Shown here one piece after another: positions 33,035-41,596 of a stretch of DNA of 64,000 nucleotides. The notes under the pieces were generated by a model. The model did not search any database, was not told the DNA's origin, and was given only the letters and a program-made list of their open reading frames with translations. Each line of letters starts with the position of its first letter. Positions within the stretch are counted from its first letter, which is position 1. Source of the DNA: Oscillospiraceae bacterium. GTDB taxonomy: Bacteria; Bacillota; Clostridia; Oscillospirales; Acutalibacteraceae. A program made the translations under genes and the position numbers. The stretch covers positions 37,395 through 101,394 of the forward strand of contig CADBQU010000024.1 in the NCBI GenBank assembly GCA_902796905.1, in the 5' to 3' direction.

Positions 33035-33436
33035 TTATTTACCCCTTACAATTTCGCGCCAGTCTAAATCTCCGCGTTCCAAGCCGTGAATTAACACTTC
33101 GGCGGTGGCTATGTTTGTGGCAAAAGCTATATTATGAACATCACACAAAGAAAGTAATGTTTTTTCGTCGGGGTCATTGGGGTTTGGATTTAACGGCTCG
33201 CGGAACATTAAAACCATATCTATTTCTCCGCAGCTTATTCTGCTGGCTATTTGTTGGGTTCCGCCCTGTTTGCCGCTTAAAAACGTATTTATTTCAAGAC
33301 CGGTGGCTTCTGCTACAAGCTTACCCGTAGTGCCTGTTGCAAAAAGAGTGTTTTTGCTTAAAATGCCGCAGTACGCAATGCAAAACTGTACCATTAATTC
33401 TTTTTTTGAATCATGAGCAATTAAGGCTATATTCAT
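33035..33436 (-). CDS. mgsA: Methylglyoxal synthase
   Basis: 133 aa, the normal size. Converts dihydroxyacetone phosphate to methylglyoxal, a bypass of lower glycolysis. Motifs: ALIAHDSKK, FATGTTGKLV for phosphate binding, SGKQGGTQQIASRI, MVLMFREPLNPNPNDPDEKTLL and ATNIATAEVLI. A GGGGAGAT ribosome site lies just before ATG. It lies downstream of the MinD-like gene on the same strand. Confidence 0.96.
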   Translation of the reverse strand: MNIALIAHDSKKELMVQFCIAYCGILSKNTLFATGTTGKLVAEATGLEINTFLSGKQGGTQQIASRISCGEIDMVLMFREPLNPNPNDPDEKTLLSLCDVHNIAFATNIATAEVLIHGLERGDLDWREIVRGK

Positions 33437-33534
33437 TTAAAATCTCCCCACATAAAGTTATATTAAAATAAAAAAACATATAAGTATTTTAATTTAAAAA
33501 TTCCGTTAAAATTTCGTTTAAAAACCGCCGAATT

Positions 33535-33551
33535 TTATTCTCGCTTGTCTA
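33535..33551. repeat. Short dispersed repeat, copy a
   Basis: TTATTCTCGCTTGTCTA, one mismatch from the sequence found at 52210-52226 and, in reverse complement, at 63890-63906. It lies just past the end of the MinD-like gene. Role unknown. Confidence 0.5.
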
Positions 33552-33568
33552 CAATTAATAAGTATGTG

Positions 33569-34297
33569 TTATATTTTTTTAATGTTAGGCAAGGGTACGT
33601 TTTTGCCGTATAATCTTTCGGTTATTCTTTTAACGCTTTGCTTGGCTTTGTTATTCCTTTTTAAGTGTTTGCCCAAAAACAAAAGAGCCATTTCTTCGTT
33701 TTCGGGAATAATTCCCAAAAGCCTTAAAGCGGAACTATCTATTATATTATCTATGTTAACGCCTAAAATTTTAGAGCGAAAACTTCTTTTGTAAACATAA
33801 CGGTTAATAATTAACCGAGGCTCAAAAAAATCAAGCTCCCTAAGCTTTTCGCCTACTAAAAAAGCGTCTTTAACCGAAATACCGTCCTGCTGGCAAACAA
33901 CCAAAAATTCACAAAAAGAAGGAATTGCTTTTAGCAAATTAACGTTAAGCCCTGCGGGAAGGTCTAAAATAATATTTTGATATTTAAACGAAAGACCTAA
34001 CAGAAATTCGTACAGGCCGTTTAAATTAAGCTCGTCTGCAGGCGCAGCCAAAAGAAAAAGATTGGGGTTTACTTTTAACGCGGCTTCGTTTACGGATTTT
34101 GTTTTGTTTATACAGTCGTTAATATTAAAAACCTTATTGTCGGCAACGTTAAACATTGTATCAAGACTGCCTAAACGTTCGTCCAAATCCAAAACAATAA
34201 CGCTTTCGGTTAAGCTTATTTGGCGCGCCAAAATTACGCTGAAACTGGATTTTCCCACGCCGCCTTTGCCCGAAACCACAGCAAATAAACGTCCCAT
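33569..34297 (-). CDS. MinD/ParA-family P-loop ATPase
   Basis: 242 aa. Deviant Walker A VVSGKGGVGKSSFSV at the N-terminus, switch motif VIVLDLDERLGSLDTMF, and IILDLPAGLN. It lacks an obvious C-terminal amphipathic MinD targeting helix, and minC or minE are not near. Closest in build to MinD-like or FlhG-type ATPases. The cargo or role is unknown. It is the first gene of a minus-strand group with mgsA and aspS, but gaps over 100 bp make a single operon uncertain. Confidence 0.8.
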   Translation of the reverse strand: MGRLFAVVSGKGGVGKSSFSVILARQISLTESVIVLDLDERLGSLDTMFNVADNKVFNINDCINKTKSVNEAALKVNPNLFLLAAPADELNLNGLYEFLLGLSFKYQNIILDLPAGLNVNLLKAIPSFCEFLVVCQQDGISVKDAFLVGEKLRELDFFEPRLIINRYVYKRSFRSKILGVNIDNIIDSSALRLLGIIPENEEMALLFLGKHLKRNNKAKQSVKRITERLYGKNVPLPNIKKI

Positions 34298-34383
34298 AAA
34301 TTAACCTCAAAAATTATATTTTTATTCTTATTAATTTTAGCACATACGCTATTTACTGTCAAGAAAATAGCATAAAAATTAAG

Positions 34384-34435
34384 GGCGGCGAGCCCCGCCA
34401 AAAACAAAAATTTGTTTTTGGCGGGGCTCGCCGCC
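34384..34435. repeat. Single-arm variant of the cloverleaf family (element 14)
   Basis: A continuous 52-bp hairpin: the GGCGGCGAGCC/GGCTCGCCGCC outer stem runs straight into a CCGCCAAAAACAAA/TTTGTTTTTGGCGG arm. The middle and last arms are missing. It lies between the fusion gene and the MinD-like gene. Confidence 0.9.
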
Positions 34436-34453
34436 TTATAATTACGGTATAGT

Positions 34454-37084
34454 TTAAGCTGTAGGAATATTTGCGTCGCTTTCAAGATTGAACTTTTTAA
34501 CTGCGTCTTCGCGCATTTTGTATTTTAATATTTTGCCGGCAACATTCATAGGGAAAGAATCTACAAAGTCTATGTATTTAGGTACTTTGTGCCTTGCCAT
34601 ATGGCTTTGGATATATTCTTTCATTTCTTCTACGGTTACCTTTTCGCCCTCTTTTAAAATAATGCAGGCCATAATTTCTTCGCCGTATTGCTTGTCGGGA
34701 ACGCCTATAACCTGAACATCTTTTACGCTTTTGTGGGTGTAAATAAATTCTTCTATTTCTTTAGGATAAATATTTTCGCCGCCGCGTATAATCATATCTT
34801 TAAGTCTGCCGGTTATTCTGAAATTTCCTTCGGGTGTTCTGCAGGCAAGGTCTCCGGTATGAAGCCATCCGTCTTTGTCTATGGCTTCCGCAGTGGCTTT
34901 GGGCATTTTGTAATAACCCTTCATAATATTATATCCTCTTGCAACAAATTCTCCCGTAACTAAGTCTTCGCATTCCTCTCCCGTTTCGGGGTTTACTATT
35001 TTACATTCAATTTCGGGCAAAGGTCCGCCAACCGTTCCTACCCTTACTTCAAGCGGGTCGGTGGTTTTACTCATAGTACATCCGGGACTGCTTTCCGTTT
35101 GACCGTAAACAATGGTTATTTCTTTCATATTCATTTTGTTTACAACGTCTTTCATAACGGATATGGGACAGGGAGAACCTGCCATAATACCGGTGCGCAT
35201 ATACGAAAAATCGGTGTTTTTAAAATCGGGATGCTCAAGCAAGGCTATAAACATTGTAGGCACGCCGTGAAAAGCGGTAATATGTTCGCTGTTTATGCAG
35301 GCCAATGCCGGTTTCGGAGAAAAATACGGCAAAGGTAAAAGGGTAGCTCCGTGTGTCATTGCGGCGGTCATGGCAAGAACCATGCCAAAGCAGTGGAACA
35401 TAGGAACCTGAATCATCATTCTGTCGGCGGTAGAAAGGTCCATTCTGTCGCCTATACATTTACCGTTGTTTACAACGTTGTAGTGCGTAAGCATAACACC
35501 CTTTGGAAAACCGGTTGTACCCGAAGTATACTGCATATTGCAAACATCGTTTTTATCTACTTTTTCCGCCATATCTAAAACGGTTTTTAAAGAAACATTG
35601 CTTTTAAGCTCCATAGCCTGTTCCCAGGTTTTTGCGCCCTTCATTTTAAAACCTACGGTTATAACATTTCTTAAAAACGGTAAGCGCTTGGAATGCAGCG
35701 GCCGGTTTTCGGCTTTTTCTTTTAATTCCGGAACAAGCTCTTCTATAATTTCTTTATAGTTGGAATCTCTAAATCCGTCTATCATAACCAAAGTATGAGT
35801 ATCGCTTTGTTTTAAAAGGTATTCGGCTTCGTGGATTTTATAAGCCGTATTTACCGTTACCAAAACTGCGCCCAATTTTGCCGCAGCCCAAAAAGATATG
35901 TACCATTCGGGAATATTTGTAGCCCATACGGCTATGTGCGAGCCTTGTTTTACGCCCATAGCGGCAAAAGCTCTGGCACAATCGTTAACGTCGTCTCTAA
36001 ACTCGCTGTAGGTACGGGTATAATCCAAAGTGGTATATTTAAACGCGTATTGGTCGGGAAATTCTTCTACCATACGGTCTAAAACCTTAGAAAAAGTTTC
36101 GTCTATTAAAAGCTCTTTTTTCCAAACAAATTTGCCGGTTTTGGCATTGTTGCCGTACAATGTGGGCAAAGCCGTACGGGTATCTTTAAAAGAATGCATA
36201 TAGTTAATAAAGTGGGAAAAGATTATTTCCATACTGTTTAACTCTTTAAACCATTCGGGGTCCCATTCAAGCGAAATAAAACCGTCGTAATTTACCGAAC
36301 GCAAAGCCAAAATAATATCGTTTACCGGCAATTCGCCTTCGCCTATAAGGCAGTATTCTATATTATTATTATTTTTATCGTTTTTATCGGGCTTATCGTT
36401 TTTATCGGTTTCAAAGCTTTGGCTTTTTTCTTGGTTTTCGGTTTCGGATTTTTTATTTTCAAAATCGGAGCCGTTGTTTAAAGAGATAACTTTTTTTGCG
36501 TCTTTAATATGTACGTGCTTTACAAAAGCTCCCAAATTTTTAATGGTTTGTTCCGGATTTTCGTTGCCGTTAAAAAATGTTGCGGTTACATCCCAAAGCG
36601 CCGCTACGTTATCGCTTGCAAATTTATATAAAATATCGTTTAGGCTTTCGGTGTTTGCAAAAATACCGGAGGTTTCTATTAAAAGCGTAACGTTTGCTTT
36701 TTCGGCGGTTGTAATAGCGTTTTTTACCGTATTAAAGAAAATATCGGCATTGGCGTTATTGTTGGCTTTAACCCTTACAAAAGGGACTTTAAGCCTGTTT
36801 GCCGCCTTTATACATTCGGTTATTTCTTCCGAGGATTTTTTTGCGTCCTCTTGGGTTTTAAATTCGCAAATGGAATTTATACAGGGAATGGATATACCCA
36901 TTTCGTTAATTTTTCTTACGGTTGCCGGCGCATTGTGGCTGTCGAAAGGACCGTCTTTTTTTGTAAAGAAATCTCCGTGTATATTATGAAGTTCAATTCC
37001 TTTAAATTTTAAATCGTGCGCTATATCGGTAAAATCTTCAAATGAGGCATCATGCCAGCCTTTTGTGGAAAATGCAAGGTTCAC
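34454..37084 (-). CDS. Fusion: sugar-isomerase-type TIM barrel plus acyl-CoA ligase
   Basis: 876 aa from a GTG start, with GAGGAGG inside the end of the upstream gene. Residues 1 to about 295: xylose-isomerase-like TIM barrel (IolE/hydroxypyruvate isomerase group) with likely metal ligands in LLIETSG, LWDVTA, KHVHIKD and SLEWDPEW, interrupted by a Glu/Lys/Asn-rich insert near 205-245. Residues 310-876: a full AMP-forming acyl-CoA synthetase with YTSGTTGFPKGV, YGQTESSPG, GWLHTGD, GRLKDMIIRGGENIYP and the C-terminal catalytic Lys in AGKILK. Both halves look active. Substrates are unknown. It is 3 bp after the LeuA-like gene and so under the same T-box. Confidence 0.88.
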   Translation of the reverse strand: MNLAFSTKGWHDASFEDFTDIAHDLKFKGIELHNIHGDFFTKKDGPFDSHNAPATVRKINEMGISIPCINSICEFKTQEDAKKSSEEITECIKAANRLKVPFVRVKANNNANADIFFNTVKNAITTAEKANVTLLIETSGIFANTESLNDILYKFASDNVAALWDVTATFFNGNENPEQTIKNLGAFVKHVHIKDAKKVISLNNGSDFENKKSETENQEKSQSFETDKNDKPDKNDKNNNNIEYCLIGEGELPVNDIILALRSVNYDGFISLEWDPEWFKELNSMEIIFSHFINYMHSFKDTRTALPTLYGNNAKTGKFVWKKELLIDETFSKVLDRMVEEFPDQYAFKYTTLDYTRTYSEFRDDVNDCARAFAAMGVKQGSHIAVWATNIPEWYISFWAAAKLGAVLVTVNTAYKIHEAEYLLKQSDTHTLVMIDGFRDSNYKEIIEELVPELKEKAENRPLHSKRLPFLRNVITVGFKMKGAKTWEQAMELKSNVSLKTVLDMAEKVDKNDVCNMQYTSGTTGFPKGVMLTHYNVVNNGKCIGDRMDLSTADRMMIQVPMFHCFGMVLAMTAAMTHGATLLPLPYFSPKPALACINSEHITAFHGVPTMFIALLEHPDFKNTDFSYMRTGIMAGSPCPISVMKDVVNKMNMKEITIVYGQTESSPGCTMSKTTDPLEVRVGTVGGPLPEIECKIVNPETGEECEDLVTGEFVARGYNIMKGYYKMPKATAEAIDKDGWLHTGDLACRTPEGNFRITGRLKDMIIRGGENIYPKEIEEFIYTHKSVKDVQVIGVPDKQYGEEIMACIILKEGEKVTVEEMKEYIQSHMARHKVPKYIDFVDSFPMNVAGKILKYKMREDAVKKFNLESDANIPTA

Positions 37085-37087
37085 AAC

Positions 37088-38467
37088 CTATTCCTCCTCG
37101 TAAACTATTTTATTAACAGCGTTTATATACGCCCTTATACTTGATGAAATAATATCGGTGGATAATCCGTTGCCGGAATAAATTTTTCCGCCGTTTTTAA
37201 GCTTAACAACGGCAGAGCCCATGGCTTCCTGACCTCTGGTAATGGCCTGAATTTGGAAGTCCTGCAATTCGTATTTTTTGCCCATGGCTTTTTCAAGAGT
37301 ACAAAAAGCCGCGTCTATAGGACCGTCCCCCATAGAAATAGCCGAAATTTTTTCTCCGTTTTTCTTTAAAACTATTTGAGCGCTGGCTTTAAGAACGTTA
37401 CCGGTTTGTATAATGTAATGTTCCAGCTTGTAGGTGGCGGGAACCTGCATGGCGGCCGAAGCCACTATTGCGTCCAACTCTTTAGAGGTTACGTCCTTTT
37501 TTTGAGCTATGCGTTTAAATTCTTCAAAAACCGCTTTTTGGTCTTCTTTTGAAAGATCGTAACCCAATTGCAAAACCTCTGCCATAACGGTATCAAAATC
37601 CGAGAAAGCATTTAAACTTACATTGCGGTTTTCGGGAGCTTTTTCTATAACCTTAATGCTTTCTTTGTTTAAAATCCAATCTATTTGAGATAATATTCTG
37701 CCGGATTTTGTGTAGTTTAAAGAACTTTCAAATTTGCTTTCAAAGCTGCAGTTTTTAAGAACTTTAACGGCGTCTTTTAACGGTGTTATATTATCTATGG
37801 CGCTAACCTTTATAACGTTTGCTTTGCCTTTTGCCGCCAAAAAGCTGCAGCTTAAAGCAAAACCGTTTATATTATTTACACAAACGCCTACATTAACATC
37901 CGTTACGTCAATATCTTTAAAAGTGTCGTTTACAAAATCGGCAAAACTGTCGGGGAATAAAATACCTTCGTTGTCGTAAACCGAAACGGTTTTAACACCG
38001 TGTGTTATTGCGGCGGAAAGTACGCTTTTTAAAAGCTCTTTATCGGCTCTGGTAGCGTCCAAAGCGCAAAATTCGGTGTCGATATTTGTTTTTTGAGCTT
38101 CTTCAAAAAGGCTTACGGCAAAGCTTTCCATAACCTTACCTTTTTTATGCAGCGAATATTCCATATTAACATCCGATAACGGAAGTTCTATTCTAAGCCT
38201 AGCGTTTTTAATTCCGTTTAAAGCGTTGGCGGCGGTAGATATTTCTTCGGGCGTATTTCCGGCATTAACCGAAATAATGCTGTTTTTAATAAAAGAAGAA
38301 ATAGTTTTAATAAAAAGAGTGTCCTTTGCTTTGTTTTCAATTTTCGGTAATTCAATAATATCTACATTTAGGTCGCTTAGTTTACGGGCGGCTTCTACGG
38401 CCTCTTTAAACCCAAAAGTGCCGTAGGTTTTTAAAACGGTAGTGTCGGCAATTAAAATCTTTTTCAT
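37088..38467 (-). CDS. LeuA-like protein with lost catalytic residues
   Basis: 459 aa from ATG at 38467, with AAGAAAGGAAA upstream; the frame is open further upstream, but that part is the cloverleaf. It has the LeuA layout: TIM barrel (1-280), linker helices and a C-terminal allosteric domain (about 340-459; QDFQIQAITRGQEAMGSAVV, SGNGLSTDIISSSIRAYINA). Yet the DTTLRDGEQ motif reads DTTVLKTYG at 8-16, losing the catalytic Arg (L12) and metal Asp (K13). The HCHND motif reads VCVNN at 195-199, losing both metal His. So it probably is not an isopropylmalate synthase. A leucine-sensing or regulatory role is an inference. Confidence 0.85.
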   Translation of the reverse strand: MKKILIADTTVLKTYGTFGFKEAVEAARKLSDLNVDIIELPKIENKAKDTLFIKTISSFIKNSIISVNAGNTPEEISTAANALNGIKNARLRIELPLSDVNMEYSLHKKGKVMESFAVSLFEEAQKTNIDTEFCALDATRADKELLKSVLSAAITHGVKTVSVYDNEGILFPDSFADFVNDTFKDIDVTDVNVGVCVNNINGFALSCSFLAAKGKANVIKVSAIDNITPLKDAVKVLKNCSFESKFESSLNYTKSGRILSQIDWILNKESIKVIEKAPENRNVSLNAFSDFDTVMAEVLQLGYDLSKEDQKAVFEEFKRIAQKKDVTSKELDAIVASAAMQVPATYKLEHYIIQTGNVLKASAQIVLKKNGEKISAISMGDGPIDAAFCTLEKAMGKKYELQDFQIQAITRGQEAMGSAVVKLKNGGKIYSGNGLSTDIISSSIRAYINAVNKIVYEEE

Positions 38468-38529
38468 AAAATATTTTCCTTTCTTAAAAACATTGGTAAA
38501 AACATTAGTATTTTTATTGTTTGGGCTTT

Positions 38530-38623
38530 GGCGGCAGCCCAAAGCCCTTCGGGCTTTGCAAAAGCAAAGAATTTGCTTTTGCTCCAAAACAAAAATAAAA
38601 TTTTTGTTTTGGGGGCTGCCGCC
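38530..38623 (-). repeat. Cloverleaf element 15
   Basis: Outer stem GGCGGCAGCCC/GGGCTGCCGCC. Arms on the + strand: CAAAGCCC/GGGCTTTG, CAAAAGCAAA/TTTGCTTTTG, CCAAAACAAAAAT/ATTTTTGTTTTGG. It lies between the T-box terminator and the LeuA-like start, so it is in the leader of the read-through mRNA. Confidence 0.92.
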
Positions 38624-38647
38624 TTAATGCAGCTTTTGTTAAAAAAC

Positions 38648-39020
38648 AAAAGCCCCCGAAGCATAAAATGCTTCAGGGGCGAAAAATCATTTTCCGCGGT
38701 ACCACCCTGATTACCAAATTTAATAAAACCGTTGTAATAATACTAAAGTTTTAAAGAAAAGCAAAATAAAAAACAAACCGGTTTAATTTTTGCTTTATCG
38801 TAAATTTGGCATCTCTTAAGCTCTAACAAGCCTTTTGCCTTGATAACGGGGCAAGCCGGAACTTCTTACTTAAATTAAAAATTTTAAAATAAAAAACAAA
38901 ATTATTAATTTGTTGGGAAGCTCTGCTCCGGAATGAGACTTTTTATAAACTTTAGGTATGGCTTGCACCAACCGCCAATTCTCTTAACCGCCGTATATAA
39001 AAATAATTCCTTCACAGCAT
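38648..39020 (-). promoter_or_regulatory. T-box leader, probably leucine-specific
   Basis: Conserved T-box AGGGTGGTACCGCGG (minus strand, + 38694-38708) followed by a terminator hairpin GCCCCTGAAGCAT/ATGCTTCGGGGGC and a T-rich tract (+ 38640-38680). Stem I apex GGTTGGTGCAAGCC is seen at + 38957-38970. A CTC triplet followed by A (+ 38934-38937), next to ATTCC that can pair with GGAAT on the 5' side of Stem I, fits a Leu specifier. It should switch on the LeuA-like/fusion operon when tRNA(Leu) is uncharged. The T-box itself is certain; the specifier is inferred. Confidence 0.9.
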
Positions 39021-39084
39021 TTATGGTATTAAAATGTAAGTTTTAAACAATAAAAATAATAAAATATTGTTTATGTTTTTTAGC

Positions 39085-39113
39085 ATTATAGCACTTAAAA
39101 AATTTTTTGTCAA
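39085..39113 (-). promoter_or_regulatory. Consensus promoter of the T-box operon
   Basis: On the minus strand TTGACA (+ 39108-39113), 17-bp spacer, TATAAT (+ 39085-39090), also with TGC before the -10. Perfect sigma-A consensus about 65 bp before the T-box Stem I region. Confidence 0.9.
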
Positions 39114-39276
39114 TAAATAATATTTTAAAATTTCTTAATTTTTTAAATAATAAATTAATTATAAAATGTAAAAGGCTTTAATTATCTAATAAAATTAATA
39201 TTCAAAAATAAAAACTTAATTTTATTAAGTATAACACTTTAAAAAACATAGTATATATGTATTTGTACTTAATATA

Positions 39277-39305
39277 TTGACTTTTACCTCCAAAAATTTT
39301 ATAAT
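39277..39305 (+). promoter_or_regulatory. Promoter of the glutamine synthetase gene
   Basis: TTGACT (39277-39282), 17-bp spacer, TATAAT (39300-39305). It places cloverleaf 16 inside the 5' UTR of the glutamine synthetase mRNA. Confidence 0.85.
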
Positions 39306-39331
39306 TGTTGTACCGTATTGTTTGGTTTTAG

Positions 39332-39414
39332 GCGGTTTTAGGCAAACCAAAGGTTTGCCCAACGCCGAAATTTTTTAATTTCGGCGTTTAAAAGGCAAAG
39401 CCTTTTAAAACCGC
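39332..39414 (+). repeat. Cloverleaf element 16
   Basis: Outer stem GCGGTTTT/AAAACCGC. Arms: GGCAAACC/GGTTTGCC, AACGCCGAAATT/AATTTCGGCGTT, TAAAAGGC/GCCTTTTA. It lies about 20 bases past the expected transcript start and 57 bp before ATG. Confidence 0.92.
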
Positions 39415-39471
39415 AAAACTTATATTATACAAGCTTTTATAAATATGTTTTAAATTTAAAGGAGAAAAAAT

Positions 39472-41532
39472 ATGAATATTCCGGCATTTTTCGGCAGTAT
39501 GGTTTTTAACGATTCTGCAATGAAAGAGTATTTGCCCGAAAGAGTTTATAAAGACCTTAAAGCTACCATAGAAGACCGAGCGGCTTTAAACGAAAGCATA
39601 GCTTCTAATGTGGCGGACGGTATGAAGCGTTGGGCCATAGATAAAGGCGCTACGCATTTTACACATTGGTTTCAGCCTTTAACGGGCGTTACCGCCGAAA
39701 AACACGATAGCTTTATTGCTCCTAACGGCAGCGGCGGAGTAATTATGGAATTTTCGGGAAAAGAACTTATTAAAGGCGAAGGCGACGCTTCTTCTTTTCC
39801 CTCCGGCGGATTAAGAGCTACTTTTGAAGCAAGGGGTTATACCGCCTGGGACCCTACTTCTTATGCGTTTGTTAAAGAAAACACTCTTTGTATTCCTACC
39901 GTTTTTTATTCTTATTCCGGCGCCACTTTAGACAAAAAAACTCCTCTTTTGCGTTCGCTTGCTTTAATAAATAAAGAGGCTTTAAGAATTTTAAAGCTTT
40001 TCGGTAACGAAAATGTAAAAAGAGTGGAAGCAACCGTAGGCGCCGAGCAGGAATATTTTTTAGTGGATAAAAAATATTATCAAACCCGTACCGACCTTAT
40101 GTATTGCGGCAGAACGCTTTTCGGTTCAAAACCGCCTAAAGGTCAGGAATTGGACGACCATTATTACGGCAATATAAAACCCCGTATAAAAGAGTTTATG
40201 TCGGCGCTTAACATAGAGCTTTGGAAGCTTGGAATACCGGCTAAAACAGAGCACAACGAAGTGGCTCCCGCCCAGCACGAACTGGCTCCCGTTTTTACTT
40301 TAACAAACATTGCCTGCGACCAAAACCAAATAATGATGGAATGTATGAAAAAGGTTGCTGATAAATTTAACCTTGTTTGTTTATTGCACGAAAAACCTTT
40401 TGAATATATAAACGGAAGCGGTAAACATAATAACTGGTCGCTTTCTACCGATACGGGAATAAACCTGTTTGACCCCGGCAAAAGCCCAAAAGACAACGCC
40501 CAGTTTTTACTGTTTTTAAGTGCGGTTATAAAAGCCGTAGACGAACATCAGGATTTATTAAGAATTTCCGTTGCAAGCGCCGCCAACGATCACCGCTTGG
40601 GAGGAAACGAAGCTCCTCCGGCTATTATTTCAATGTTTTTGGGCGATGAGCTTTACGCAATTTTAAAGGCTATAGATAAAGATATTGATTATAACGGACC
40701 GGCTTTAAAAGAGCTGGAAATAGGCGTAGATACTTTGCCGCATATAAAATCCGACGCTACCGACCGTAACCGTACTTCTCCCTTTGCGTTTACCGGCAAT
40801 AAGTGGGAATTCAGAATGGTGGGCTCAAGCCAAAGTATTTCCGACCCCAATATTGTGTTAAATACAATTGTTGCCGACGCCTTAAATTCTTTTGCAAACC
40901 GTCTTGAAAAAGCCGAGGACTTTAACAAAGAATTAAACCTGCTTATTAAAGAAACCGTAAAAGAGCATAAAAGAATTTTGTTTAACGGCAACGGCTACGA
41001 CGACGCCTGGTTGGCAAAGGCCGAAAAAAGAGGCTTGTTAAATTTAAAAACCACCGCCGATTGCGTGCCTTTATTTAACAGCCCGAAAAATGTAGAGCTT
41101 TTTGAAAAATACGGTATTTACAGCAAATTGGAATTAGACGCCCGTACCGAAATTCTTTTGGAAAACTACAACAAAGTTTTAAATATAGAAGCCAACACAA
41201 TGTTAAGTATGGCAAGAAGATATATTTTCGGGGCTTGTATAGATTATATAGACCATTTGGAAAAAGCCGCAAAATATGTTAAAAGCGCCAAAGAGCTTAT
41301 AGAAAGAATTTCCGACGAATTAAACGAAGTTTACAACGCGGTACATATTTTAAACGAGCATTTAAATAAAGCCGAAAGCATTGAAACCAATAAGGAGGCT
41401 GCGGAATTTTACGCAAATTTTGTTTTAAAGGATATGGACGAATTAAGAAAACATGCAGACGAATTAGACCGTATTGTAGATAAAAAATATTGGCCCTACG
41501 CCAGCTACGGCGATTTACTTTTAAGGGTTTAA
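39472..41532 (+). CDS. glnN: Glutamine synthetase type III
   Basis: 686 aa, the normal GSIII length (about 700), much longer than type I. Makes glutamine from glutamate and ammonia. Motifs: THFTHWFQPLTG, EAEQEYF-like GAEQEYFLVDKKYY, HNEVAPAQHELAP, NGSGKHNNWSLST and the ATDRNRTSPFAFTGNKWEFR segment. An AAAGGAG ribosome site precedes ATG. It is a single-gene unit with promoter, cloverleaf 5' UTR and terminator. Confidence 0.96.
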   Translation: MNIPAFFGSMVFNDSAMKEYLPERVYKDLKATIEDRAALNESIASNVADGMKRWAIDKGATHFTHWFQPLTGVTAEKHDSFIAPNGSGGVIMEFSGKELIKGEGDASSFPSGGLRATFEARGYTAWDPTSYAFVKENTLCIPTVFYSYSGATLDKKTPLLRSLALINKEALRILKLFGNENVKRVEATVGAEQEYFLVDKKYYQTRTDLMYCGRTLFGSKPPKGQELDDHYYGNIKPRIKEFMSALNIELWKLGIPAKTEHNEVAPAQHELAPVFTLTNIACDQNQIMMECMKKVADKFNLVCLLHEKPFEYINGSGKHNNWSLSTDTGINLFDPGKSPKDNAQFLLFLSAVIKAVDEHQDLLRISVASAANDHRLGGNEAPPAIISMFLGDELYAILKAIDKDIDYNGPALKELEIGVDTLPHIKSDATDRNRTSPFAFTGNKWEFRMVGSSQSISDPNIVLNTIVADALNSFANRLEKAEDFNKELNLLIKETVKEHKRILFNGNGYDDAWLAKAEKRGLLNLKTTADCVPLFNSPKNVELFEKYGIYSKLELDARTEILLENYNKVLNIEANTMLSMARRYIFGACIDYIDHLEKAAKYVKSAKELIERISDELNEVYNAVHILNEHLNKAESIETNKEAAEFYANFVLKDMDELRKHADELDRIVDKKYWPYASYGDLLLRV

Positions 41533-41540
41533 TATACTTA

Positions 41541-41572
41541 AAAAGACTGAGAAATTTTCTCAGTCTTTTTTT
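41541..41572. terminator. Bidirectional terminator between glnN and the NUDIX gene
   Basis: Stem AAAGACTGAGAAA/TTTTCTCAGTCTTT with T-run on one side and A-run on the other; it lies between convergent genes. Confidence 0.9.
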
Positions 41573-41596
41573 GCGGCAAAAATTCTGTTTTTGGTT

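Noticed and set aside
38468..38587. N-terminal extension of the LeuA-like protein (40 residues)
   Set aside because: The open frame runs through cloverleaf 15; the ribosome site and homology both support ATG at 38467.
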